Source of the DNA: Lentzea sp. NEAU-D7
Lineage (GTDB): Bacteria > Actinomycetota > Actinomycetes > Mycobacteriales > Pseudonocardiaceae
Direction of reading: 5' to 3'
Length of the DNA: 64,000 bases
Assembly: GCF_026242055.1 (NCBI RefSeq)
Contig: NZ_JAPJDL010000004.1
Location: 186,001 to 250,000 of the forward strand
Part shown: piece after piece, positions 8,329 to 16,519 of the stretch
Position numbering within the stretch: position 1 is the stretch's first letter
Layout: every line of letters starts with the position of its first letter
Translations under genes and position numbers: made by a program
The notes under the pieces: model-generated
What the model was told of the DNA's origin: nothing
Seen by the model: only the letters and a program-made list of their open reading frames with translations
Databases searched by the model: none

Positions 8329-9660
8329 TCAGCCGTCTGCGGGACCGCGATTCCTTGCTGCCGCACTGCTTCTCGTATTCGTTGCCTGCTGATGCACGTC
8401 CGGGATGCCGTCGTTGTCCGCGTCGAGAGTCTCTTCCTCGTGGATCCGGCGGTACACCCTGTTGCGCACGCGAAGGATCACGGTCGCGATCAGCGCGGAC
8501 AGCACCGAGCCCAGCAGCACGGCCACCTTGGCGTTGCTGTAGTCGGCGCTGCCCTCGCCGAACGACAGTTCGCTGATCAGGAGTGAGACGGTGAACCCGA
8601 TGCCGGCGAGAATCGACAGGCCGACCACGTCGATCCAGGCCAGGTCGTCGTCCAGATCGGCCTTGGTGAACCGCGCGACCAGCCAGGTGGCCGCGGTGAT
8701 GCCGATCGGTTTGCCCAGCAGCAGCCCGAGAACGATGCCGAGCGTCACGCTGTCGGTGAGCGAGGTGACGAAACCGCTCAGGCCTCCGATCGAGACGCCG
8801 GCGGCGGCGAAGGCGAAGATAGGAACGGCCACACCGGTGGACAGAGGCTGCCACCGGTGCTGGAAGATCTCGGCCAGGCCGGGGCCCTCGCCAGATTTGC
8901 GGATCACCGGCACGGCGAATCCGAGCAGCACGCCCGCCACGGTTGCGTGGATCCCGGAGGCGTGCATGAGTGCCCACGTCGCCACCGCGAGGGGAATCAG
9001 CAGCCACCACGACCGGACGCGTCGCTGCACGAGCACGGTGAACAACGCCAGCGGGACGAACATCAGCAGCAACGGCACCAGTGACAGGTCGTCGGTGTAG
9101 AAGAGGGCGATGATCACGATGGCGATCAGGTCGTCCACAACGGCGAGGGTCAGCAGGAACGTGCGCAGCGCGGAAGGCAGACACCTGCCGATGACCGCGA
9201 GCACCGCGAGCGCGAACGCGATGTCGGTAGCGGTGGGGATGGCCCAGCCGGACAACGCGGGGCCGCCTCCGAGGTTGATCGCGACGAAGATCAACGCCGG
9301 GACGAGGACGCCGCCGAATGCAGCCGCGATCGGGACGGCGGCGCGGCGGGGATCGCGCAGGTCGCCGGCGACGAACTCGCGTTTGAGTTCCAGGCCGGCG
9401 ACGAAGAAGAAGATGACCAGCAGGCCGTCGGAGGCCCATTCGGCGAGACTGAGGCGCAGGTGCAGCGATTCAGGGCCGATCTCGACGGTGCGCAGGGTTT
9501 CGTAGATCGATGCCCACGGCGAGTTGGCCCACACCAGGCCCACCACTGCCGCGATCAGCATGATGACGCCGCCGACGGTCTCCAGGCGGAGCAGGTCGGC
9601 GATGCGCTTGGTCTCGGGCCAGGACGCGCGGCTGAACAGCCGGGTCTTCACGGGTTCCAC
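8329..9660 (-). CDS. nhaA: Na+/H+ antiporter NhaA
   Basis: This 443-residue protein has the NhaA layout: about twelve helices, [17 protein letters not shown] near residue 100, [17 protein letters not shown], and the paired aspartates of the ion site in [17 protein letters not shown]. NhaA exports Na+ or Li+ in exchange for protons and is activated at alkaline pH in Escherichia coli. A charged tail of roughly 40 residues ([12 protein letters not shown] and onward) follows the last helix. GTG 9660 has GGAG six bases upstream. Leader element copy 4 ends close to this Shine-Dalgarno, suggesting control at translation. The TrkA-type gene follows downstream behind its own leader. Confidence 0.95.
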   Translation of the reverse strand: MEPVKTRLFSRASWPETKRIADLLRLETVGGVIMLIAAVVGLVWANSPWASIYETLRTVEIGPESLHLRLSLAEWASDGLLVIFFFVAGLELKREFVAGDLRDPRRAAVPIAAAFGGVLVPALIFVAINLGGGPALSGWAIPTATDIAFALAVLAVIGRCLPSALRTFLLTLAVVDDLIAIVIIALFYTDDLSLVPLLLMFVPLALFTVLVQRRVRSWWLLIPLAVATWALMHASGIHATVAGVLLGFAVPVIRKSGEGPGLAEIFQHRWQPLSTGVAVPIFAFAAAGVSIGGLSGFVTSLTDSVTLGIVLGLLLGKPIGITAATWLVARFTKADLDDDLAWIDVVGLSILAGIGFTVSLLISELSFGEGSADYSNAKVAVLLGSVLSALIATVILRVRNRVYRRIHEEETLDADNDGIPDVHQQATNTRSSAAARNRGPADG

Positions 9661-9671
9661 AGCTCACTCCG

Positions 9672-9713
9672 GGTGTCGTCGGCCGCAACGCCGACCAGAC
9701 TTCCCGGCACACC
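9672..9713 (-). promoter_or_regulatory. recurrent leader RNA element, copy 4 (before nhaA)
   Basis: The core at 9690-9713 (minus strand) contains GCCGGGAAGTCTGGTCGGC. This copy has the clearest fold: GTCGGC pairs with GCCGAC around GTTGCG, and the outer GGTGT pairs with ACACC at 9672-9676, enclosing a CCGG-GAAGT-CTGG hairpin. The 3-prime strand of the outer stem abuts the nhaA Shine-Dalgarno. Confidence 0.7.
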
Positions 9714-9794
9714 ATGCCGCTCGTCACGGCAACGGTCCGACCGTACCTCACGATCAGGCAGCGGGCCTGTCGATGTGATCTTGTCCGGAACGGA

Positions 9795-10091
9795 TCAGGT
9801 TGATGTCCCGCGGTTCCGCCACGTCTGGACGATGACGACCACCGGGCCGCACGCGGTCACCGCCGCGCCGATCGCGATCAGCACGGTCGATGACAGCGAC
9901 ACGCCCGTGATGACCACCACCAGGCCAACGGCGTAGATCAGCAGCAGGCCGATCAGCCTCAGCACACGCGGCGGCAGCAGGCGATGCGGTGGCGGCGTTG
10001 TGGCGAGTTTGGCTGCGAACGTGGGATCGTCCTCGGCGAGACGTTGCGCGATGTCGTCCAGTTCGCGCTGCTCGTCCTCGGCCAATCCCAT
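9795..10091 (-). CDS. DUF3040 family membrane protein
   Basis: This 98-residue protein starts MGLAEDEQRELDDIAQRLAEDDP, the acidic amphipathic helix that marks DUF3040, followed by two membrane helices (about residues 42-60 and 63-82). DUF3040 proteins are small actinobacterial membrane proteins without an assigned function. ATG 10091 lies nine bases after GGAGG; GTG and TTG codons just upstream in frame are less likely. It lies downstream of the SPFH/NfeD pair on the same strand with a 45-base gap. A second DUF3040 gene is at 57106. Confidence 0.8.
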   Translation of the reverse strand: MGLAEDEQRELDDIAQRLAEDDPTFAAKLATTPPPHRLLPPRVLRLIGLLLIYAVGLVVVITGVSLSSTVLIAIGAAVTACGPVVVIVQTWRNRGTST

Positions 10092-10136
10092 TGTCACGCA
10101 CCTCCCCAACCCGCCACATCGACTATTCGCGCCTGC

Positions 10137-11183
10137 TCAGCGATCCGCCAGTTCCGGTCGCAGCGCGGACCGCGCGTTCACCGGTTCGGCGGCTTCTGCC
10201 GCGTCCGCGACCGCTTCGGCAGCGGCCTCGCTCGCCCGGGCCACGTCCTTCTCTGCCTGTGCCGCGGCAGCCTCGACGGCTTCGTCAGGCTTGGCGGCGG
10301 CCGCCGATCGCGGCAGCACATCGGAGAACGCCTTCGAGACGTCTTGCAGTGCGGTGGTGACCTCGCTCGGAATCACCCAGAACGTGTTACCGGGACCCTC
10401 CGCGAGCTTGGGCAGCATCTGCAGGTACTGGTAGGCGAGCAGCTTCGGGTCGGGGTCGTTGCGGTGCACCGACTGGAAGACCTGGTCGATCGCGCGGGAC
10501 TCGCCTTCCGCCTTCAGGATCGTGGCGGCCCGGTTTCCTTCGGCGCGCAACACGGCGGCCTGCTTGTCGCCCTCGGCCGTGAGGATCTGCGACTGCCGCT
10601 GCCCTTCGGCGTTCAGGATCGCGGCCCGCTTGTCGCGTTCGGCCCGCATCTGCTTCTCCATCGCCTCCTTGATGCTCTGCGGCGGGTCGATGGCCTTGAT
10701 CTCCACCCGGTTGACCCGCAGGCCCCACTTACCGGTCGCGTCGTCGAGCACACCGCGCAACTGGTTGTTGATCGTGTCGCGTGAGGTGAGGGTCTTCTCG
10801 AGATCCATGGACCCGACGACGTTGCGCAGGGTGGTGACCGTGAGCTGCTCGACCGCCTGCAGGAAGCTGGCGATCTCGTAGGCGGCGGCGCGGGGGTCGG
10901 TGACCTGGAAGTACAGCACCGTGTCGATCTCCACGACCAGGTTGTCCTCGGTGATCACCGGCTGCGGCTGGAAGGACACCACCTGCTCGCGCAGGTCGAT
11001 CGCCGGGTAGACGCGGTCGATGTAAGGGATGACGAAGTTGAGACCGGGCTTGAGGGTGCGCTGGTAGCGGCCTAGACGTTCGACGTTGCGCGCTCGGGCC
11101 TGCGGCACGATGCGCACGGCGCGCAGGACCGTGAACGCCGCGAAGATCGCGAGCACGAGTCCGGCGACGAGCAATGTGGACAT
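10137..11183 (-). CDS. SPFH/band 7 membrane protein
   Basis: The 348-residue product has an N-terminal membrane anchor (residues 2-22), then an SPFH domain (about 25-200) with the characteristic start ARNVERLGRYQRTLKPGLN and DNLVVEIDTVLYFQVTDP. A coiled-coil of repeated AEG units (AILNAEGQRQSQILTAEG and on) spans about 205-260, as in stomatin and QmcA-type proteins. The C-terminal 60 residues are Ala/Glu-rich and low in complexity. Such proteins form membrane-associated oligomers that scaffold proteases or lipid domains. ATG 11183 has a GGGAG site. It is four bases from the NfeD stop, the classic NfeD-SPFH pair. Confidence 0.92.
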   Translation of the reverse strand: MSTLLVAGLVLAIFAAFTVLRAVRIVPQARARNVERLGRYQRTLKPGLNFVIPYIDRVYPAIDLREQVVSFQPQPVITEDNLVVEIDTVLYFQVTDPRAAAYEIASFLQAVEQLTVTTLRNVVGSMDLEKTLTSRDTINNQLRGVLDDATGKWGLRVNRVEIKAIDPPQSIKEAMEKQMRAERDKRAAILNAEGQRQSQILTAEGDKQAAVLRAEGNRAATILKAEGESRAIDQVFQSVHRNDPDPKLLAYQYLQMLPKLAEGPGNTFWVIPSEVTTALQDVSKAFSDVLPRSAAAAKPDEAVEAAAAQAEKDVARASEAAAEAVADAAEAAEPVNARSALRPELADR

Positions 11184-11187
11184 GGAC

Positions 11188-11619
11188 TCACTCCCGTGGA
11201 TAGACGACGGCGGTGGTGCCATCGATGTGCAGAACGTCGACCGTGCTTCCGGCGGGGATGACGAGCGACTCGTCGTACGGACGGGCCGTCCAGTCCTCGC
11301 CACGGAGGCGCACGAGGCCCTCGTGGCCGTTCACCTCGCGGAGCACGTAGGCCGAAGCGCCGACCAACGCTTCCACGCCGAACCGTTCGAGCCGCGGCTG
11401 CAGCATCATTCGCCGCGCCCAGGGCCTGATGAGCACCACACCGGCGGTGGACACGACGCTGAACACCACGAGCTGGCCAAGAAGCGGCAGACCGATCGCC
11501 GCCGTCCCCGCCGTGGCGACAGCCGCGGTGGCGAGGATGCCCAGTGCCGCGGTGAAGGTGAAGATCTCAGCGATGGCCAGCACCAACGCGATGACCAACC
11601 AGATGAGCCAGGGATCCAT
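11188..11619 (-). CDS. NfeD family membrane protein
   Basis: This 143-residue protein has three to four closely packed helices (residues 3-60) and a C-terminal OB-fold domain (about 80-143) with the typical EALVGASAYVLREV and GSTVDVLHIDGTTAVV segments. It lacks the N-terminal ClpP-like protease domain of long NfeD proteins, so it is the short class. NfeD partners stomatin-type SPFH proteins in the membrane. GGGAGGG precedes ATG 11619. It is the first gene of a two-gene operon. Confidence 0.9.
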   Translation of the reverse strand: MDPWLIWLVIALVLAIAEIFTFTAALGILATAAVATAGTAAIGLPLLGQLVVFSVVSTAGVVLIRPWARRMMLQPRLERFGVEALVGASAYVLREVNGHEGLVRLRGEDWTARPYDESLVIPAGSTVDVLHIDGTTAVVYPRE

Positions 11620-11751
11620 GGTGCGACCCTCCCTAGGTGGAGGTACGCCTCGAACGTGCGACGTCTCCCCTTCATCGTGGATCCGATCCTGTCCGGCGGA
11701 CAGGTGTCCGCCCGGCCAGTTGGACCGCCGTTGCCTGCCGGTGCCCGGCAA

Positions 11752-12873
11752 TCAGCGGATCGGCGCAGCCTGGGGCCAGCCGAGCAGGCGCGCACCGAGC
11801 ACCGCCACCTGAAGGGTGAACGCCTGGGCGGGATCGTCGGCGCGGTAGCCGGTCAGTTCGCGCACCCGATCGAGGCGGTAGGTGACTGTGCGCACGCCGA
11901 CGCCGAGATTCTTTGCGGTAGTGGTCGTCACCCGCCCGGAAGCGAAGTACGCCTCCAGCGTGTCCATCAGACGCTCAGCCCCTCCGCGAGCGCCCAGCAG
12001 CGGCTCGAGCACGGCGGTGACGAGTTCGCCGAGTGCCGCGCTGTCACGCTGAAGTACTTGGTAGACCAGGAGATCGGCGGCTTTGACGAGCCGCTCGCTC
12101 AGGTTGAGCCGTTCGGCGAGGTCGAGGGCGTTGCGGGCCTGTTCGAAGGAGCGGACCGCGCCTCCGGGACCGGACTGCGGCTGGCCGAGACCGACCCGCC
12201 ACGCGGAGGTCCGTCCCACCACCTCACCGACCTGACGCGCGAACTCCTCAGGCGCGCCTTCGAGGTTGTGCGGGACCACGCACACCAGGAGGCCTTCGCG
12301 CGCGGCCACGAGCACATGGCGGGAGCTGAACCGCAGACTCATGGCGGCCTGGACACTCGGGGTCGCCGTACCCGAGTCGAGGAACGGCTCGGACGTGGAT
12401 GCCGCTGCGACGACGTTCGTGCCGGCGAGCTGCAACCCGTACCGCTCCGCGCGTTCCGCGAGCTGGCCGAGGTCGCGCCCGGTGAGCAGGTCGTCGATGA
12501 ACTCGTGACGCAGCGACTCATCGCGGCGCAGGGTCCAGCGCTGGCTCTCCTCGTAGCCCTTGGTCAACTCGCCGACGGCATCCTCCGCCGCCTGGAACAA
12601 GGCGTCACCAATTCGTTTCAGCGCGTCGGCGCTCGCTGCGGCGTCCTCGCCGGGCAAGGTGGCCCAGGTTCGCCCTGTCGCCTCGAGATACCCCTTGATC
12701 AGCTCGCGCAGCGGCACCCCGCGCGCCGCAGCGTCGGCACCCGTGTCGTGCAGGTCACGCCGTTCTTTGGCCGAGAGCGATCTTCTCGCCCGGCTGATAT
12801 CTCGTAGTGCCTGAACGAACACCGGCACATCCGCAGTCATCTTGTGCGGCGCTGGGCCGGTCTTCCTGGTCAT
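11752..12873 (-). CDS. PucR family transcriptional regulator
   Basis: This 373-residue protein has the layout of actinobacterial PucR/CdaR-type regulators: an N-terminal helical domain (about 15-110), a GGDEF-like middle region with SFEQARNALDLAERL, and a C-terminal helix-turn-helix (about 310-360, TAKNLGVGVRTVTYRLDRVRELTG split as TAKNLGVGVRTVTYR then LDRVRELTG). These proteins usually activate nearby catabolic or transport genes. GGAGG lies five bases before ATG 12873, and the start overlaps the SRPBCC stop by four bases, so it is in a three-gene operon with the SRPBCC and YbaB-domain genes. Confidence 0.9.
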   Translation of the reverse strand: MTRKTGPAPHKMTADVPVFVQALRDISRARRSLSAKERRDLHDTGADAAARGVPLRELIKGYLEATGRTWATLPGEDAAASADALKRIGDALFQAAEDAVGELTKGYEESQRWTLRRDESLRHEFIDDLLTGRDLGQLAERAERYGLQLAGTNVVAAASTSEPFLDSGTATPSVQAAMSLRFSSRHVLVAAREGLLVCVVPHNLEGAPEEFARQVGEVVGRTSAWRVGLGQPQSGPGGAVRSFEQARNALDLAERLNLSERLVKAADLLVYQVLQRDSAALGELVTAVLEPLLGARGGAERLMDTLEAYFASGRVTTTTAKNLGVGVRTVTYRLDRVRELTGYRADDPAQAFTLQVAVLGARLLGWPQAAPIR

Positions 12874-13274
12874 GTGACCTCCGTGGAGTCAGGCGCGAGC
12901 TCAGCGCGGACCTCGGAGGCCAATGCCGTCAACGCTTCATCGATCCATGCGTCGACACGCGTCCTGCGCACGCCGCGCGGTACGTGCAGGTCGACCGACA
13001 CCACGCTCGTGTTGTCGCCGAGCCGGAGTACCCGCAGCCGGCCCGAGTAATCGGCACCGCTGTCGGAACCCCACTGGACGCACAGTCGCTTCCAGTCGAT
13101 CATGATTGGCATCTCGACATCCCGGTCGCGGAACCACAGGCGCAGAAGTCGCGGCCCCGAGAGCTCGGTCTCGACACCTGGTGGCAACCACGCCGTGTTC
13201 GCCAGGTCGGCGGCGATCTGGAACACGGTGTCGGCGTCAGCAGGGATCGAACGGCTTCGTGGCAACGCAGTCAC
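12870..13274 (-). CDS. SRPBCC-fold (polyketide cyclase-like) protein
   Basis: The 134-residue product begins TALPRSRSIPADADTVFQIAADLANTAWLP; the RSIPADADTVFQI strand-helix start and the C-terminal helix (DAWIDEALTALASEVRAEL) are the START/SRPBCC signature. These proteins form a hydrophobic ligand cavity; the ligand cannot be read from sequence. GTG 13274 is the only start compatible with the preceding stop at 13297, although AGGAG is only two bases away, so the true start could be slightly different. It overlaps the PucR gene (ATGA). Confidence 0.7.
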   Translation of the reverse strand: MTALPRSRSIPADADTVFQIAADLANTAWLPPGVETELSGPRLLRLWFRDRDVEMPIMIDWKRLCVQWGSDSGADYSGRLRVLRLGDNTSVVSVDLHVPRGVRRTRVDAWIDEALTALASEVRAELAPDSTEVT

Positions 13275-13296
13275 ACTCCTTTGTGGACTTCGGAGC

Positions 13297-14382
13297 TCAA
13301 GCGGCGAGCTCGGCGACTTGCTGCGCAAGAGCGGGCAACGCCTCCGTCCTCTGTTTTGTCGCGTACCGCTCGACCATGAGGTGCTGGACCTGCTTGCGAA
13401 CAATCCTGTGCGCCTCGACGATGCACACCATGAGATCCGCAGAGACGAGCTGAGGGCTCTTCCCCTGAATTCCTTCGGTCAACGCGATGCCGGTGGTGAC
13501 CCCGTCCGCGTTCACCGTCACCGAGACGGAGCCGTCGTCAGTGGACGAAGTCGCCTTCGCGGCGCCGAGCAGTCGCATCATCTCGTGGTACCGAGCGCGT
13601 TCCTGCTCGATCGCAGCCTCGACGCGCTGTTCCCACCGCGTCTTCCGTCTGCGTAGCAGCGCACACATCGCCGCCGCCTCGTGCGCGGGAACCGTCCACC
13701 GGCCCGACGAGGTGTGCAGCACCAAGGCGGGCGATGTGCCTTTGTCCACGCTTGCCATCGTGATGTTCACGTCGTGGAGGTTGCGGAAAGACACGCCCGC
13801 ATCGAGCCGGCCACCTGCGGTGCGACAGGTCCAGTCGACTCGGTCGGTGCCGATGATGATGCGGGACAACGAACTGCGGAACACCAGCTGGAGCGGAGTG
13901 GAACCGAGCTCGGCAACCGGCGACGCGAGCAACGAACGGCACGCGCGCCGGGCGAGCGAGCACGCCGATCCCGCGCTCAGAATCCCGAGGGCGAGCAACG
14001 CTTTCAGTGCCACAGCGGTCCCGGTCGCCGAACGCAGGGCCACGCCGAAACCCGGCACCACGCCGAACACGAGTTGGCTGCCGGTCATCAGCACTGTCGC
14101 GGGGAACCACGAGGCGGGATCGGTGAGACCGTCGCGACGCAGCCACGCCACAAGCGCTACGGACAACAGGGCCGCCACGACAACGGGAATCACCGACCAT
14201 GTCGTCGCTGAGACAGCCGGGTGGGGAAACAGCGCGAACGTCAGGCAGATCAACACGAGCAACGCGGGAAGACCCACCATCGAGGCCAGCAGGAGCACTC
14301 TAGCGTGGTGCCATCGTGCGGCCAGAGCGACAGCTACTTGTGGGCTGTCGATCATCGGAATCATGCGGGGAATCAAAACCAC
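13297..14382 (-). CDS. membrane protein with C-terminal YbaB/EbfC-like domain
   Basis: The product has about 361 residues. The N-terminal 250 match the 6735-7553 product: four helices, then a soluble domain with PASWFPA, ARRACRSLL, VAELGS, TDRVDWT and WTVPAHEAAAM. Residues about 260-340 form an added module: a coiled helix (QERARYHEMMRLLG), a SVSVTVNADGVTTGIAL hairpin and a closing helix, the pattern of YbaB/EbfC nucleoid-type proteins found in actinobacterial ESX-like loci. The combination of a membrane anchor and a YbaB fold is unusual. GTG 14382 has GAGG six bases upstream; ATG 14364 is possible. Leader element copy 5 lies about 205 bases upstream. Confidence 0.75.
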   Translation of the reverse strand: MVLIPRMIPMIDSPQVAVALAARWHHARVLLLASMVGLPALLVLICLTFALFPHPAVSATTWSVIPVVVAALLSVALVAWLRRDGLTDPASWFPATVLMTGSQLVFGVVPGFGVALRSATGTAVALKALLALGILSAGSACSLARRACRSLLASPVAELGSTPLQLVFRSSLSRIIIGTDRVDWTCRTAGGRLDAGVSFRNLHDVNITMASVDKGTSPALVLHTSSGRWTVPAHEAAAMCALLRRRKTRWEQRVEAAIEQERARYHEMMRLLGAAKATSSTDDGSVSVTVNADGVTTGIALTEGIQGKSPQLVSADLMVCIVEAHRIVRKQVQHLMVERYATKQRTEALPALAQQVAELAA

Positions 14383-14829
14383 GGCACACCTCACCCCTAG
14401 CGGTCCTGTGGCGTGAACGCCTTGCAGGACGGGAGTAGAAGAGCAGCTCGAACCGAGTGCCCGCCAAGCCGGGAGAACGCGCGGTTCAGCGTTCGGGCGG
14501 ATGGCCCGTCTTGCTCGACAGGGGGAGGAAACATGCGGAGGAGGATGATCGAAGCCGGGGCATGGCACCTCAAGTCGTGTATCCGTTCGTCACCGTGTTG
14601 TGACGGACGGGCCGACCAGGCTTCCCGGCGCTCCACCCATAAAGATGCCGTAAGAACGTTCGCAAGGCAAACCCCGGATGAACCACCCGCATTCAGAGGG
14701 GTCACTGTCGCCGCATGTCATCGGCAGATCGACCAGACGTTCAGGTCGGTGCGAGCCGGTGAGCTGGCTGGACAGCTTGGTGAGCATCCTCCGATCGGAT
14801 GATGCTCACCGCTTGCCTCGTATGCTTCG
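14383..14829. other. non-coding gap with leader element copy 5
   Basis: This stretch would be the 5-prime leader of the YbaB-domain gene. It contains the conserved element at 14589-14634. I find no convincing reading frame; those present are Arg/Pro-rich and lack a ribosome site. Confidence 0.5.
14589..14634 (-). promoter_or_regulatory. recurrent leader RNA element, copy 5
   Basis: The core at 14611-14634 (minus strand) contains GCCGGGAAGCCTGGTCGGC. A hairpin GTCAC-AACACG-GTGAC follows at 14589-14604. TTACGGCATCTT upstream matches copy 2. The first downstream gene is the YbaB-domain membrane protein about 205 bases on. Confidence 0.6.
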
Positions 14830-14988
14830 CTACGCGCGGATCGTGACCAGCGCCGGAAGGATCGCCGTCACGACGATGCCGAGCATCACCAACATGGCCG
14901 ACCGCACCCCGACGCCGCCGACCAGCGGCGTCGACGTTGCCGCATATGCGAGCAGCAACAGTACGACGAACAACACCCTGGGAGACAA
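14830..14988 (-). CDS. possible small two-helix membrane protein
   Basis: The frame encodes SPRVLFVVLLLLAYAATSTP, a glycine turn (LVGGVGVRS) and a second helix, about 52 residues in all. The pattern resembles the small two-helix proteins at 22957 and 41208, but the conserved RGPN-AYIALV turn is missing and no ribosome site is visible. The start is uncertain: TTG 14988, GTG 14976 or a longer Arg-rich frame. It could be a decayed gene. Confidence 0.35.
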   Translation of the reverse strand: MSPRVLFVVLLLLAYAATSTPLVGGVGVRSAMLVMLGIVVTAILPALVTIRA

Positions 14989-15277
14989 CCGGTGGTGCTG
15001 AGATGCCTTGCCGGTCAGTCGTCGTCGAAGATGTCGAGTGCGTCTCCCAGCAACTCGGATCCACCGATCGCTCCGTCCCAATGCCCACGAGCTGACATGC
15101 ACCTGAAAGCCGACGCGCCGGCTTGCCGACTCTTCGTCCACTTACGCCAGAACCTTCGGACCGAGTCACGCCACATCCTCGAACACCTCGCGCAGACAGA
15201 GATGCGTCGCCGCGCCACCTGAACAGCACAGCAGATGCCGCTCCTGATGCTCGTCGTCCAAGTCATGCGACCCGCCC

Positions 15278-16059
15278 TTGGGAACGCGTACTTTCTGGCC
15301 TGATCGCGCTGCTGGCCGCGCACGAGTTGTGAGACGAGGCCGCCCTGGGCGAACTTGCGAACCGGGTCACCGGACTCGGGCACGCGGGCGACGCTCGGAT
15401 GCTGTCGATCGGACTCGCAGGGCAAGCCCACCACGACGTGCTGATCGGCGACCTCGCCGCAGCCGACGAGCACCGGGCGCACTATCGCGACGTGTACGAG
15501 GCTCTGACCGGAACCCCGGCCTTCCCTTCGGTGGACGTGCTCGTGCACGCCTGGCGCGGGCAACGCCACCGCGCACGGCTTGGCCGCCCGCTGCGCAGCC
15601 CTGCTCGCAGATCCCCAGCAGGCCGAGCCGCACTACGTCGCCGCCCTCACCCACCTCGACGGCACCCGGCTGTCCCTGGAACGAGCACGCACCCAACTGC
15701 TGTACGGCGAGTGACTGCGCCGTCAGCGGCGCCGCGCCGACGCCCGAACCCAACTGCACGCCGCGCTTCGCACGTTCACCACTGCCGGTGCCACCGCCTT
15801 CGCCGCCCGCACCCGCGCCGAACTGGTCGCGGCCGGAGCGCAGCTCACCGAACGCCTTGCCGCACCAGACGACGCCTACGAAACACTGACCGCCCAGGAA
15901 GCACGCGTCACCCGCCTCGCCGCAGCCGGCGCCACGAACCAGGAGATCGCCGTCAGTCTCGTGGTCAGCCCCACCACCGTGGACTGCCACCTGCGCAAGG
16001 TCTTCCGGAAACTCCGGATCACCTCTGGCCGACAGCGCCGCAGCCTGCACCACGCCTGA
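15278..16059 (+). pseudogene. LuxR family (large ATPase type) regulator, 3-prime remnant
   Basis: The end (15901-16059) encodes a good LuxR helix-turn-helix: LAAAGATNQEIAVSLVVSP, then TVDCHLRKVFRKLRI. Going upstream, the TPR-like region reads through LLYGE, then a TGA at about 15712-15714 where relatives have Trp (LYGEWLRRQRRR), and a frame change is needed near 15555 to link DVLVHAW with NATAHGLAARCAALL. A further TGA interrupts LLAAHEL near 15331. The N-terminal ATPase domain is absent. So this is a truncated, multiply broken gene. Large LuxR regulators are often pathway-specific activators, but no target cluster is seen here. Confidence 0.75.
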
Positions 16060-16519
16060 CACTCAACGTGTTCGGCCGACACGGCTCAGCGCTGGTCTGC
16101 GGCTCGGCGAAGCCGGTGGGTGAATGTTCGGCCCGTCGAGGTTGAGTACACGCTTCGCTGACCGTGAACCTCGAGAACGGATCAAGCGCCATCCTGCGCT
16201 CGCCTTCGGTGCCTGGCGTGCCGGGAACCAGATCGCTAGCAGTCCGCTGGCCTTGCACATCTGCAAGTTCTCGATGGCTCCGCGATGAAGTCCTTTGCCT
16301 CGCGGGACCGAGCATGTCCGGACTGTCCAAGAAGGAGTGACCGATCCGCGTCTGTTCGCTGCGGTCGTGCTTGTCACAGTGGCGAACACGGTCGTGTTCG
16401 GCCTGACCGCCAGCCCTGGTCACGGGCTTTGCTCGAAGGTCCGGTCCAGTGATCGTCGCGCTGTGCCGGCCGTGAACTCAACCGCTGGACAGGGGTGCCG
16501 GCAGCGGTGATCGACCGTA
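16060..16519. other. non-coding gap
   Basis: This lies between the LuxR remnant and the convergent CPA1 gene. One plus-strand frame (16295-16510) has a hydrophobic run (LFAAVVLVTVANTVVFGL) but no ribosome site and no relatives I recognise. Otherwise I see nothing. Confidence 0.4.

Noticed and set aside
16295-16510. Short hydrophobic plus-strand frame as a gene
   Set aside because: Only one helix, no ribosome site and it lies in a region of decay; a gene call cannot be supported.
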